64,000 nucleotides of DNA from Caenorhabditis remanei (Eukaryota > Nematoda > Chromadorea > Rhabditida > Rhabditidae), in NCBI RefSeq assembly GCF_010183535.1, contig NC_071330.1, positions 11,885,717 through 11,949,716 on the forward strand, in the 5' to 3' direction. Each line of letters starts with the position of its first letter. The first letter of the stretch is position 1. The position numbers and the translations under genes were made by a program. Under the pieces are notes generated by a model. It searched no databases, was not told where the DNA came from, and saw only the letters and a program-made list of their open reading frames with translations. Shown piece after piece: positions 21,627-34,846 of this stretch.

Positions 21627-24600
21627 ATGGAACCACCAAAGAGACATATCCATACCAGCTTCCGGGTGATAGCCGAGAAAGATTTCTTCAAAATTCACGA
21701 GTACACGCAGAATATTATGGTGAGATTTGATTAGAGATTTTTTAGAAAATATTGAAAAGCTTGCTCCAGCTAGTAATTTGGAAGATTTTCATTGCAAAAA
21801 ATTGATTCCTTGGTCGAGAAACCAATTAATATAAATCTATCCAAAGATTTCAACAAAAAAGCTGCTGTTCACCCGTTTATTTAAGTTCTAAAACACCTAT
21901 TTTCTGTTTGAAAACTCCCTAGAAACACATTCTTTTTTTCAGCGAGATTGGGAAATCATGGCAGAAAACGTAGTGCTGTGTCCCAACTACTCAATGGCCT
22001 ACTACAGTGAAATTGAAAAATTCTCTTATAAATATTTCATTTTGGATCACATCGATACGGGTTACGACAAGAAGACATGCAAAACCAAACCGTTGTCGGA
22101 AATGGCGGAATCAGGAGAGATGTGGAGCAGTATGACGGCTTGTGGAGTAGGTTATTCGATGTGTCCGGATGCCCGAATGTCTGTTTTTACAGAAACATCA
22201 CGAGAGAAATCTCTATCTTCGCCTTCTGCCACCAGCCGCTGCCGGTACAAAAGGAGATAACCGAATATTTCTCGACGACGTGCTGGAAATTATTCCACTG
22301 ATTCTCAGAAAACAAGCACCCAAAATAGATTATAAAATAGAGGGTAAGTTTTTTGGGTCAAAATAACTATTTTTAATTTTGAATCCAGAAAAATTGGAAA
22401 ATTTGAAAAGTCAAGCAAGCAAAGAATCTCATATTTACGACACAATCACCGTCGCCGAGTTGAACGAAGTATTTCAGCATTTCGATTGGGATAAGAGCAA
22501 GCTTACGGTGAGTGATGTCTTCTAGAGCTTTCTATTTTTATTCCAAAACAATTTCAGCTCGTCGACGATCCAATCTCCATTATCACTAGAAACGAGATGC
22601 AGGAAACTTTCGGCTACGTTCGGACATGTGCACCCGACAGTGTAGAAGTGATGGACCAGATTCAAGCGGTCTTCTTCACATTTCATTGCTTTGTGAATGG
22701 AGTCAACTGGAAAAAGAATGATTGTGAAAAGCATGAATGGTGTCTGCTCACTTTGAGAGAAAGGATTATAAAGTTGATGAAGAAATTCGCTTATTTTAAG
22801 AAGGTGAGGTGGATGGGGAGAGCAGAGGGAGGGGGGGGATTATGAAATCTAGGGAGGAGTAGAAGCAGGGACATAGAGGTGGGAAGGGAGGCGGGAAGGG
22901 ACATGACACTCACTCTTCCACGGCCATCAGGGCGCGACCTTCGAAATTAACTTTTCCTGAGAAACCGTGAATATATATCGCATAGCCGGATGAATGCAAA
23001 TTTGTGACAGTAATGCCGGAATTTTTGCTTGAAGAGATTTTTAATGTTTTCAAATGAAGTCTGTGAACTTTCAATTTTTGTATTATATGCAGATCAAACC
23101 GAGAACTTTTTTCTTGTTGTTGACATCTTTTTGTATGGAAACGCTAAAAGAGTTATATAATAGCTTGATAAACTCGAATTTACCAAAAATTGAAATCTAA
23201 AAGTTATTAGTACGCTTTTAGGAAGGGTTCTTACAAAAGCGTTCAGCTACAAAAGTAAGGATCTGAGTTTGATCTAAATTCCACAAAATATTCAGAATAT
23301 GTGACAATCAATGATGCCGTGACATTCTACCAAAGTTATGATTTTTACCTGAAAGCAGTAAAAAATAGAATTTTTAAATTTTTTCTATCTTCTGGTGCTA
23401 CTACTTTTCTCACTAATTTCTCAATATCTGTATTATGGATACCACTCAGCAATTTTCGAAAACTGATTCCTCATCAGAATCCGATTGTCTTTCGATTCTG
23501 CTAGGTCTCGTTTCTGAACTCCAAAGTCCGTCCTGTTCACATTCCCTAGTCAGAAAATTTGAAAAAATACTTCAAACAATCTTTATTCCAGGGCTGCTAC
23601 ATTCGTTTCAGCTACATCCTCGAGGAGTTCAAAACACTCCAGAAAGAGTGTCCTGACATTTACATCAAAAAACGAATCACTCTCGACTACGCCTTCCAAG
23701 ACTTCCTACCCAATGACTGTATTCCAATGTATCACTATAAAAACGTGTGTGCACTCTATGATTTGGAACCAAAAGCACGGACATCAGACAAGGAACTGCA
23801 AGTTTGGAAGGCTCGATTGCTCCTTCAGTCGTCGTGGATTGACCAATTCTTTCCGGACAGGAATAAAGATACAGATATCCGCCCAATGTTGGACAACTCG
23901 TTGTTCTTCTTCATTTCAGCAAAAGACAACCCGGGATTCGTGAGTGTACGGTGTCACCCAGCTCATTCTTCATAACTTTCGTATTTCAGATAGAAAGTCT
24001 GGCTGAGTTGCTTTATGGAAAGTCGGCTCTTCCAGCACCAAACGCACCACCGGGCATTGAGAAGCCGTCAGTGAGTGAAGATTCGAGTAAAATGATGTCA
24101 ATATCTTCCACCACTTGCTCAACGCCTGGATCTGGAACAAACTGCTTGAAATGCAGAAATCATCAAAGTCATATTGCATCGGCTAAAAAGGAGTTGTTGG
24201 GCATCGAAGAGAACACGAAAGCGTTTGATAAGATTTCCAAGAAGTACGAAACCCTTATAATAACCGAAGACAAGAACGAACAGAAGCTTGAAATGATGAG
24301 ACGGTGGGAACTTGTGGATTTGATTCGTTTTGAATTTAATTTTTTTCAGAAAAATCAGGCAGTTGGAAATCAGATCAGCCAACAAGACTTTCAATAAAGA
24401 GTGAGTCACTTTTCAGATTTCTTTGGGGGAAAAATGATAAAAGAAAAGGGAATTAGATCGATATTCTGTAAAAATAATGCTAAGAGTCATCCGAGAAATC
24501 TTAGGGTACTGTAGTTTTTTGGGTTACTGTAGCTACGTAAATTCTATAGGGATACTGTAGATTCAATGATACTGTCATCTCGTAATTTTAGTTTCTAATA

Positions 24601-25071
24601 GTCAACCTATTTCAAAAAGTTTTGAATCCCTGTAGTTTTTCGGGTTACTGTAGCTAGAGGACTTCTACGACAGGTTCTATAGTCAAACATACTGTATTTT
24701 TTATATATACTGCATCATAAACGTTCGAACTTTCAGACTCCAAAAAGTAAACGAAACCCTCAAAAACGAGATTATTGACTTGGAAGTTCAGAAACAAAAG
24801 TGAGTTACTTCAAAAACCATCAGGATTATCCCCAACCACTCCTATTTTTCAGAAGACTACAAAAGTATGCTGACCCTGATCCGAACCTACTGAACACTGT
24901 TCTGGAGAAACGACGTAGACTTTTAATGTGAGTTTGAAAACTGATTTGTGGTGGTTTGAACAATTCAAATTTTTCAGTCTCCAAGAAGAAAATAAGAAAC
25001 TCCTGGCTCAAGATGGAAATCAATTCGCTGAGATCAGAGAAACTGTTCACAGTCGAGCAACTAACTCCTAA
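21627..25071 (+). CDS. Array family member C: module plus coiled-coil tail
   Basis: Exons 21627-21719, 21943-22146, 22193-22343, 22389-22507, 22558-22803, 23592-23939, 23990-24303, 24350-24400, 24737-24799, 24853-24927, 24978-25071; 1,758 nt, 585 residues. Module residues 1-387: YKYFILDHID, NLYLRLLPPAAA with IFLDDVLEIIPLILRKQ, HFDWDKSKLT, LVDDPISI, VNGVNWKKNDC, and VWKARLLLQSSWIDQFF. The tail (388-585) is Ser/Pro-rich, then a C-x-x-C pair (CLKC, about 439-442), then coiled coil, in exons that end in the same phase as those of A and F. Intron 5 is long (788 nt) and holds nothing recognisable. The ATG lies 11 nt after a TTTCAG acceptor. Closest in module sequence to minus-strand member J. Function unknown. 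Confidence 0.82.
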
Positions 25072-25460
25072 TAACTTTACAAATATCACAATTTCATGAT
25101 AACATTGCTGAATTTGCAATCTCATTCATCTCATGTTAAAACTAAATTTAATTAATTTCTTAATATTTCATTATGACCAGCTATGATTTTGCATTGTCCC
25201 CGGTCTCTACATTGTTCCATCCATTCCCACCGTTTCATCCATTCTCCAGTTTTTCATCAATTTTCCCTAATCGACAACTGAAAAACTATGTTATTTATTT
25301 CAACTACCCTCGCATGCTTTCTATTTTTTCTTTTTAAAATTCACATTTCTCTCCATTTTCGTCATATTTTTCAGCCATAACCAGTCCAACTAGACTGTTC
25401 GATATCTCCTTTTCTTCTATTTTAATTCAGAACCTCCTAAACAATATATTTAAGTCAACA

Positions 25461-27896
25461 ATGAGTTCGAAAATAGATCCAAAGAAACGATTGAAAGATT
25501 GGGAGGTGATCAAAGCCGCTGATATGCAACTCATGAGAGATGAAAAGCTGAAAAATAGCATGGTGAGAGATTTGACAGGGAGCTAATTGTAAGTCTTAAT
25601 CTCAATTTCCAGACATCTTGGGTCATCAAATGTTTCAATTCACCAACCGAATACCTTGCTCCAAGTTTTAAATCCGTGCCGGAGGAGTATCAGAAAGGCC
25701 GAAATCTCGGTTACTTTCTCATAGACGATGTGGATATAGGTGCTCTGTTTGTTTGGGAAGAAATGCGTCAGAAGGAACAACAAGCGTGGGATGAGAACTC
25801 GGTTAAAGATATGTCGTGTCTTCAAAGGTTCACATCCAAATGTCTTACTGTAAGTTGTTTTTAAATTTGTGTAACTGATCTAATTGTCTCAAAACTATGA
25901 CAATGCCAGAAAGATTCTATATGTAGATCTTGTGTAAACAAAACGTTTCAGTATAAGCATCAAAAAAAGATGTACCTCCGAGTGATTCCTGCTTTCGACC
26001 CTGGTGATGGAGTGGTAGGAGAAGGACGAGTCTTTGTGGAGGATTTAATTGAAGTCATCAATATTCTGAAAACTCGATATCATCTTTCCGAATCTGAGAG
26101 TTAGTTGATACAGTACCTGTCACATGGTTATGGACTGTGCACGTGTTCAGTTGAAGTTGTCTAACTTTGAAAGTCTCTACATTTGATCTGTTTGATTCAT
26201 TAAAAATCTGCTTGATGGGACAATTAATATTATCATGAAACACTTTCAAAATTAGACGTTTTCAAATGAAAAGTTCATAACCTTTTGACCCGTACCGTAA
26301 CTCCCATGAGTCAATGCCTAAACCTTTTCTTCCAGCTGACGACCTGACTGAACTCACTACCTCTTGCAGCAAGGGTTGCATTCCAACAATCTCATTGTCC
26401 AGTTGCAAAGAAATATTGGAGAAACGTAATGTCGACAAGAAACTGGTCATGGTAAGTGCTCCACATCAAGATACAATGTGAGTCTAAGACACTCCGAATT
26501 ACAGTTCGCGGACGACCCCATTTACCTCATCGGAATGCAAACTTCATACAAAAATGGAGAATATTTCAAGATATTGAGCTCTGGCGGCATTCAACTCCTC
26601 AGTCTTTCGCAGTCAATGATGTTCCTCACTCAGAATTGTATTATTGGAGTGAACTGGACCAAGGTGTCAATGGAAGAGAGGCTCGCTATACTAAAAGAGA
26701 TTTTTGCTTGTACTGGCTTTGGAAAGGTAATTGATTGTTTACAAATGTTTGATTCACAAGTCAATTTTTTTCAGGAGAACTTTGTTCAATTCTCCTTGAT
26801 GATCAAATGTGTGATTGAAATCAAGAAACAATTCAAAGAAGTCTACAAAGATCAAATAAAATATCAAAGCTACACTTTCGAGGACGTCTTCCCGGAGAAC
26901 TTGCTGGACTTCAGTTTTCTCCAGGCACTTGCCACCAAGTTCAACTTCTCCGACAAAATCTTCAAACTGGAAATGGCAGTTATTCCGGTTTGGATGATGA
27001 GAGTTCAGTGGATTGTTGCATGGTTTGAGAGCATCAAGGATGGAACATTCAAGAGCTGCGATGAGTATGGAAATGCGATGATTGAAGCCATTCTGGTTTG
27101 GGTGCCTATGAATTGCAGATTCTTCATAAAATCTTATTTGGTAAGTAGTAGTAATTGGAGTTCTGGAGTATAATTGATAATTTTTCAGATGAGTGTCTTC
27201 TTAGGAATGGAAAGATGTAAAGAGCACGAAGATGTCATGAATGATTACTTCTCAAGGTTTCGCGATGGTTCAGATTTAGTCCTACAATACCACGGTCAAC
27301 TTCCGGATATGATGGACGACGAGATGGAAAATTCGAAAACAGAAATGAGGAATCAACAGTCTGGATCTTTGGAAAATATTGTTCAGCATTCACAGAGTGA
27401 ATATTTAGAGATAGTTGGTCAAACTTTCGAGTGAGTTACATCGAGGCCTGCATAAATATACTATTATCTGATGATTTTTCAGATTGACTGAAATTTCAAA
27501 CTCACAAAGTAAATCCGAAAAAGATAAAGAAGTGATCCGCGCACTTATCGAGTGAGAGAGAGACTACAATTCATACTGTAACTTGATTATTTTTCAGTTT
27601 ATCCGCTACTCCAACTAAGATTCCAATCGAGAGCTCAGAAAAAATTGGTTCAGTTATTGAGTAAGTACCTCACCGGGAATGACAGACACACAGACAGACA
27701 TAGAATAGTGAACTGTGAAGGGAACTATTTACGTTTCAGCCAGCAGCCAACCACGACTAATACTCACTGCCTCACCAATCCACTTTTCATCGACACCAGT
27801 CATAATAACCAGAAAAAAGACTCCGCCATCTCCCCAAAATTGTACAGAGTGAACGAAGCCGAGATTCCAGAATCTATCCGTCAAATTGTCGAGTAA
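25461..27896 (+). CDS. Array family member D (or N-terminal half of a D-E fusion)
   Basis: Exons 25461-25562, 25613-25849, 25952-26099, 26336-26451, 26505-26726, 26775-27140, 27189-27430, 27483-27551, 27598-27660, 27740-27896. Ending at the TAA at 27894 this gives 573 residues. Module blocks: LGYFLIDDVDIG, KKMYLRVIPA, RVFVEDLIEVINIL, KRNVDKKLVM (diverged from the usual F-D-I-D-K-S-x-I-T), FADDPIYLIG, IIGVNWTKV, VWMMRVQWIVAWF. The tail is short and polar, without a long coil. The last exon could instead be spliced at GA|GTAAG (27892) to 27969, joining in frame to gene E; stop and splice donor overlap. The donor at the end of exon 3 (GTTAGT) is unusual. Confidence 0.72.
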
Positions 27897-27975
27897 GTTA
27901 CTCAAATACATATATTTGAGCGTGAAATCATAGCGGGAATTCAACCTGAATATATCTCATTTTTTCAGGTCGGCA

Positions 27976-30900
27976 ATGAAGGATTCCAGCAAAAAACGGC
28001 AATGGAAAAGAATCACAGAAGCAAATCTTCACGTGTTGGAGAAAGTCAAAGGCAATTGTCATTTTGTAAGCTAACAGAATAGAAAAGTTCAATTCATTTT
28101 CTTTTCAGATTTCTTTTGAAGCGAAAACACTCGACGGTAGTGTCACTCTAAAACCGAGTTATCAAGTGTGGACTAAAAATATGCATGCCACGAGCAATTG
28201 CCGATACTTCCTCATGGATGACAATGATTTGAAAGTCGCAGAAGTACTAAGGCAATGCGTCCAACAATGGAAGGCTGATGTTGCCCCGAAGATGCTGGAG
28301 AGCAAGTTTATTTGGGACGGAAACACGAGAGAAGTCGGATTAACACAGAAACACAGCATTTTCATTCGTGTCATCCAGCCTGCAGTTGTAGAAGACGTTG
28401 GGGAAGAACCTCGAATCTTTTTGGACGAAGCGGTGGAAGCAGTCCGCCTATGCCGCCAAACATTCCAGAACGATGATTTTACACCAGAAGAATGTGAGTT
28501 GCCCTGTGAGAATAAACCTTAACTTTTCATCATTTTCAGTTGTGGAGTACCACAAAATGTACCAACGATCGGAATTCGACTTCCCCACCATCCCAATCTC
28601 GGAGTTCGAAAAAATTCTGGATGTCTTTCATATCGACGACTCCCCAATAACTGTAAGTAAAATCATACAGACATTGACTATATTTATATTTCAGCTCGTG
28701 GACGACCCAACTCAGATACTCGGGAGTGCGAAAATGCTGATGAACGCCACACATTTCTGCATCGTTGCAAGTGCTGGAATGCAAACTTTTGAAGTGATTT
28801 CTTCCCGGCTTGCGGTGTTGTTCATGGTGGAGTCTTTTATTTGCGGAGTCAACTGGAACATTGTCCCAATGAACCAGACCAGATGCGTATTGGAAGAAAT
28901 TCAATTGTTTGCAGTTCTTCCCAAAGTGAGTCTAATCAATTTTCAGCCTAAATCTTCCATTCTAATTTTAGGGTCATCACGTCTCCTACAAAAGAGTCGT
29001 TGAGAAAATTAATGAGGTACGATTAAAGTACCCAGGAATCTACGAAATCGAGCCATACCCAGACATATTCCTTCGCAATATGCACTCGGAAGAAATGGTG
29101 GAAGTGACCCACTTCCAAAATATTGCTGTGGAATATGGGCTGGTGAATCGGATATTCATGGATACGAAGCTACATGTTTGGAAAATCCGGACACTTATCA
29201 TCACGGCATGGATCGAGAATGTTTTGGCAGAACATTACCATCCGGAGATCCGACAAGCGGTGGTAGATGGGATGCTGCACATGGTCCCGCACGAAAAACG
29301 TGTTGCAGCAAGGCTGAAATCGGTGAGTCTGAGGAAACGAAGATAAAGAAACATGTAGTTTTTTCAGGGTCAAGCTCTCTTGAAAACACCACCACCACCC
29401 GCGGTCACACAACAAGAACCATCCACCTCTGCAACCCCATCACCTGAAAAAAGTCCAAAGAAGAGTTCGTTCAAATGGTACTCGGTGGACGCTGGGAAGA
29501 ACATAATCGAAAGTGATGGATCGGAACATATGGAAGAAATCGATGTAGGATCCGGTGACTCAACAGGAGCTGGGTCGGATACGGACTCGACAGGAACGTT
29601 TGACAGTGGATTGAGTCCAAACGGGACTGAAGGAGTTGGAGAAACAACTGAAAAAGATGATGACGTGGAATATCATGAGTATGATATAGAGTTATCTGAA
29701 AAGGAAGACGAATTTGAATCCGATGTTACGGAGGAAACAATTCGTCCCGAGGAACCTGAGATTCAGGAATCCCAAGTCAATGCTCCAGATCAGGAAGCCA
29801 CTGATGACGTCAAGAAGACTTCTGATGCCCAATCCATTGTCCCTCCAAGCTCAATTGATCAAACTGCTATTCAACAACCACAACCAATCATCAAGGATAT
29901 CAACAAAGCCAATGAGAATGCGCCTAAACAAAATGCTATTAAGAAGAGGGATCCATTGAGACCCCTGAAAACTGAAGAAGAGCAATCTATGGTTCAAAAT
30001 TACTTTCAGTATGTTTTGGAAGAGAAAGAGAGGGAGAAGAGGAATAAAATTTTACTGAACAGCATGAGAAACAAAGGAGATGAAAAAACACCGACTCTCC
30101 CGGGGAGCCTAGTCCAACCATCTTGTCCTAACCTTGCTAAGGAAATCGCGTCGCCAAATCTCGCGCGGAAAAAAGAAGTGACTAAAGAGAAAATCGAAGT
30201 CAAGAAAGTGGAGAAACAGAAGATTCCTCCTCCAAATCAGATTGTAATTGAGGGGATTGTTATCCAAGCTAAGGAAATCGACGCAAAAGACACTATTGCT
30301 CAACTCACTTACGAGAACTCTGAAATTGAAGACATTCTAACAAAGAAAGAGGTTGCTGCTGCTGGTGAAGTGAAAAAAGTCAATCGCCTGAATCCAATTC
30401 TCATGGAGAATAGGAATCTAGCAGAAGATCTGGTTCAAAACTGCGTAGAAAATGCTCTTGCTGTGTGTGAATTGGGTCCTTCGTGGAGTGAAATGAAGTG
30501 CTTCTCCAATGCAGACGTTCTGGACTTTGAACCCATTGAGCCAATCAAAATGAAGGATGAAGAGACTGAAAAGTCTGCTTGGCGAGTTTCTCTTTTTTAT
30601 AAAGTCAGATAAATGACAGTTTCATTTCAGTCTTAATCTGCAATCAATCCTTCACAATGATGTTACTAATGACGTTCACAATGCCCCAGGTCAAACCACG
30701 AATCCTGAGTCTTCTAGGTAAGTTTCATATGATTTTTATTTGGTATCAACCACATAAAATTTCAGCCAAGTTGTGAATACTGTCAGTTCATCATCAGAAC
30801 TGGCTACCTCAATTAAGAATCTCTTCAAGCAGCTTCGCTCAGATGTCCAGAAGAAGGAGAAGACCTTCTTGAAGTAAGTTTTAATTAGTATTTTGATTAC

Positions 30901-31174
30901 GTCATCAATTTATTTACAGCCAAAATCAGTCTACTGGAGACACTGGGGACACCGCTGTGCCGTCTCAACCTACCTCATCTTCAGCTCTAGACCTCATTGA
31001 TCAACTTCAGGATAAAATGAAAGAGTAAGTTTGCATAAAAACTATACAATAAATTATTATGTTTCTTCGTTCAGATTGCTCAAAGAGAACCGATTGCAAA
31101 AAATTGAAATTGAAAGCCAGAAGCAGTTTTTGGGAGTTCTCATCGATGCGCTGCCACCGAAGAAAACCGAATAA
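27976..31174 (+). CDS. Array family member E: module plus long acidic tail
   Basis: Exons 27976-28065, 28109-28493, 28540-28652, 28695-28925, 28972-29322, 29368-30572, 30631-30717, 30766-30873, 30920-31024, 31075-31174; 924 residues. The start resembles other members (R-Q-W-K-R-I-T; compare K-W-K-R-V-T in F) and follows TTTTTTCAG by 7 nt. Module: CRYFLMDDNDL, IFIRVIQP, RIFLDEAVEAVRLC, VFHIDDSPIT, LVDDPTQI, ICGVNWNIV, VWKIRTLIITAWIENVL. Exon 29368-30572 encodes about 400 disordered residues rich in Glu, Asp, Ser and Pro, unique in the array; short coil-like exons follow. The junction 30572/30631 uses a weak donor (GTCTGC) chosen because it alone keeps frame. Alternatively fused to D (1,499 residues in total). 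Confidence 0.72.
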
Positions 31175-31461
31175 TCAGCGATTTGACTTTTTACTTTTTG
31201 TTACGTTTTCTCTTCGTTCCAGTCGTGTTTTTTTGTGAAAATTGATACAAATCACTTTCCGCCCTCATTCCACTTGTTTTGTTCCCTCCGTCCAATATCG
31301 TTTCTCAACATTTCACTTTGTACTCGTGATAAAAGAACTTTAATCGAATTCTGTTCTAATGTTTTATTTTGTAAGCAGTACCAATGACTGTGAAATATCT
31401 CTCTTAACTTTGTTCAGTTTTTATTATTTTTATTTTCCAAATCCTTTAATTCCAGTCAAGA

Positions 31462-34251
31462 ATGGCAGCCAAATTCACGGAATCCAAATGGAAAAGAGTC
31501 ACGGTTTCCGAGTATAACCTTCAAAGAAGAAATGATTGGGTGAGCTTACTGTGAACTTTCAATTATCTAATTCTTCATTTTCAGTGCTCCTGGGTAGCTG
31601 AGGTCCCCGGAACCGCGTATCTTTATTCCCCAAACTATGGTTTAATTTCGGAATTGAGCAACAAATTTGGAGACCATGAGATACGCTATTTCCTGATGGA
31701 CGCAGCAGACATGGTGCTGGTGAACGGTTTACAGGCAGAAATGGGATTGGAAAAGTGGAAGAACGTCCAGTTGGAGACAGTCGGAAGTTTAAGGCTTTGG
31801 TCGGAAGCGGTGTTCGAGCATACGGAGACAGAGAAGAAGAATTTTGTCATTCGATCGATTCCACCAATAATAAAAGAGAAAGATGGAGAAGAGGCTACAG
31901 TTTTCATGGATGAAGTCGTAGAGATAATACAACTTTTGACAAAGCGCCGGGGTCAACCGGTTGGGAACGGTAAGTATGACTACAGTAATGTCATTTCCGG
32001 CAATTGTTGGGCATTTCACAGCTGCAAGCATCACATTGTTATATTCTTCCGTACATACATTGAACTGAAAAAAAATTAACTTGAGATAAAGCAGCGGCGT
32101 CACCGAGAAACTTATAGTAATAGATTTCATAAGCTATATATATCAGATCTAGAGACTCATTTTCTAGGTAGAACTTTTTGTGCACATTCAGACTCAGAAG
32201 TAATTTTGCACTGAGTCTGCATTTTGTCGTGAAATAAAATGTCGCAACTTTTTTGTTTTGATAATACCTAACCTTACAAAAAATTATGTTATATAACAAT
32301 CATTAACGAGGTCAGTACTATGTACCTTTATTTTCAGACTTCCTCGGCACAGCATGGCGTCATGGTGAACTAAAAGCTATTCCACTATCCCAGTTCAAAA
32401 CTATACTGGAGCTCTACGACATTGACAAATCCTGCATCACAGTAAGTACCCTCAATATACACCCAGTCCGACACCATACTATTTCAGATTGTCGATGACC
32501 CAGCTCACGCGGTCGGAGTGGACTTTCTATTTGGAAAAGAAGATCCGTTGAAAGTTCCTACCGATGATTTCAAAGGTATCTTGAGTACGGAACATGTCGT
32601 ATTAACCATGGTGAAGTCTTTGGTGTGTCCAGTGAATTGGAGAACGGCAACTGTGGTTGAGAGACAAGATATTTATGAGGAGATTAACAGATATGCTCTC
32701 ATGGATGCGGTAGGATTTCGTTTTGTTCGTATTGTATTTACTTTCTATTTTTCAGGGAACATACATCCCATATGACAATGTCGTGTATGAAATCAAAAAA
32801 ATCAAAGAAGAACACGAACGTCTTTACTCAAAGGAGGACGACCCCCTCCTAACTCTCCGTGACAGACCCCCATTATCTCCCATCAGTGTCAAACATTATA
32901 ACAAAATCGCAAGTGCAATCGGAATGCCACCTGTTTCAGTATCACGAAATAAATGTTCCGTGTGGTACACACGGATGAACGTCACCATCCGCATATCCGA
33001 TCAATTCTTATCCTATATAGCGCAAGCAAATTCGCAGAATTTCAACACATCTTTGGACTTCAAACAAGCATTGATTAGAGGATTGTTGTGGATGGTGCCA
33101 AATACTAATCGTGTTAAAGTGAAACTTGATTCGGTGAGTGGTTGGAGTGATCCGGGCGGTTCTTGTGTTTCCCAGTTTCATTCTATTCTTTTTTTTCAGA
33201 TTCGCACTCTTGGAATGAGAGCCAACGTTTTAAACACGCCTTCTCTGATTCCAAAATATTCGGATATTCTTACAAATTCTCAAATCAAACGATTTGAAAC
33301 TCCAAAGAAGCAATTCTTGAACGATTCGGAAGCTGACTGCTCTAACTGCAAGAATTTTGCGAAAATGGAGAATGAACTTCAGAAAAAACTTGAAATTTCG
33401 AGAATCAAACTAGAGGAAAAAGCCAAAGACGTTGACGCTCTTCTACTTCTCATAATGGCTCAAGATAAAGAGTTCGAAAAACTAAACAAGTATGATTTTT
33501 GAAATTGAGAGTCTAAACTGATCCTCCATTTTTTCAGAATAATAAGTGATATGGAATTTCAAGACGCATTGAATCTTAAAGTTGAGGGTATTGAACGAAG
33601 CGCACATGAAACGTAAGCTTGTTCACGTTTAGAAATTCAACTAAATAATTTTTTATTTAGATACAAACAGGAAAACGAGCAGCTCAATTTGAAGAGAGAC
33701 AAGTTGAAGCACGAGTTGAGGTATGTCAAGATCGGGGTTGGATAACTCAAGTCGTAGTTTTCTTTTTCCAGCCGAGTCGCAGTCAGTCCCACGGAAGAGT
33801 TGTTGGCTGAGATTCCACTGTTAGATGAGAGGATTGAAGAGTAAGTTGGGGGAAAAGTGGACATCTGGACAGACAATTGCACAGATAGATAGACAGACAA
33901 AAAACAATCAACTTATTAAAATAAAACCTAGGAAGCGAAGCTTCAGATTAGTCGTAATTCAGCTGACCTTAATTTGTGTACATTGCTGAGATAAAACATA
34001 TGGTTATATATTTTCGTAATTTATGGCTTTTAGCCACGTGCCATAACTGAAAAGAGATAATGTCGAACACACTACTTGACCTAAAATGATTCAATATGAC
34101 AAATCTGTACCAACCAACACAAAAAATCAAACAGATTCTGACAAAAAAATAATTTTTCAGTCTCGAGTTTTGCAACGAACAACTCATTCATAGAGCCGAA
34201 CACCAGCGAGAATTTTTGAACAAGTTGAAAAGGACCAACGGAGCAGCATAA
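31462..34251 (+). CDS. Array family member F: module plus coiled-coil tail
   Basis: Exons 31462-31539, 31585-31969, 32338-32441, 32488-32709, 32756-33133, 33200-33489, 33538-33612, 33661-33720, 33772-33840, 34161-34251; 1,752 nt, 583 residues. Module residues 1-389: IRYFLMDAADM, KNFVIRSIPP, TVFMDEVVEIIQLLTKR, LYDIDKSCIT, IVDDPAHAVG, LVCPVNW, VWYTRMN. In the last block the usual W-x-x-x-F-F is not conserved. The tail has a C-x-x-C pair (CSNC, about 436-439) before a coiled coil carried by four small exons. ATTCCAG ends 6 nt before the ATG (trans-splice candidate). The gene follows E by 287 bp in the same orientation. Confidence 0.83.
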
Positions 34252-34846
34252 TTTAATTAGTCGTTTTTCTTTTCTTCCTCTTGCTTTGTGTTTTTTTCCA
34301 ATCCCAACTTTCCTTCCACACCAATCAGTTACCAGTTACAAACTCTTTCGATCTTTTTTGTTCCGGTCTCATTGATTTGTATAATTTTTCCTTTCTCACA
34401 CACCGGAGCAACCTAGATCCATTTCTCTGAATTTTTGATCTACTAATTGCAAATTTCTTGTTTACTACATCCACTTTATATCATATGCTTCGTGTCCTTC
34501 TCCATTTTTTTAAACTCTTGGTTTTTCGCAAACTTTGTTAATGTGTAACCAGCTGAATAAATTGTTCGATGTATGTACTCAATCTGTGGTTTCATTTTTC
34601 AGATGCTTTCGGTCAGAACAAGAAATAAAATAAAAGTCTATTCTGATGAGAATGTGTACCAATTTTTCCTGTTTTTGCATTTTTATAAATTATCCGTTGC
34701 TTCTATTCATCACCCACATTTTGAACACTATTAATCACACTCCCACTGTTTTTTACAATTCAAGCTGCACAATTCATTTGTTTTCATCCATTTTCATACT
34801 ATTTTTGTTGTTTTTTCATAAATTTACAAGCTTCGTTTTTTTCAGA

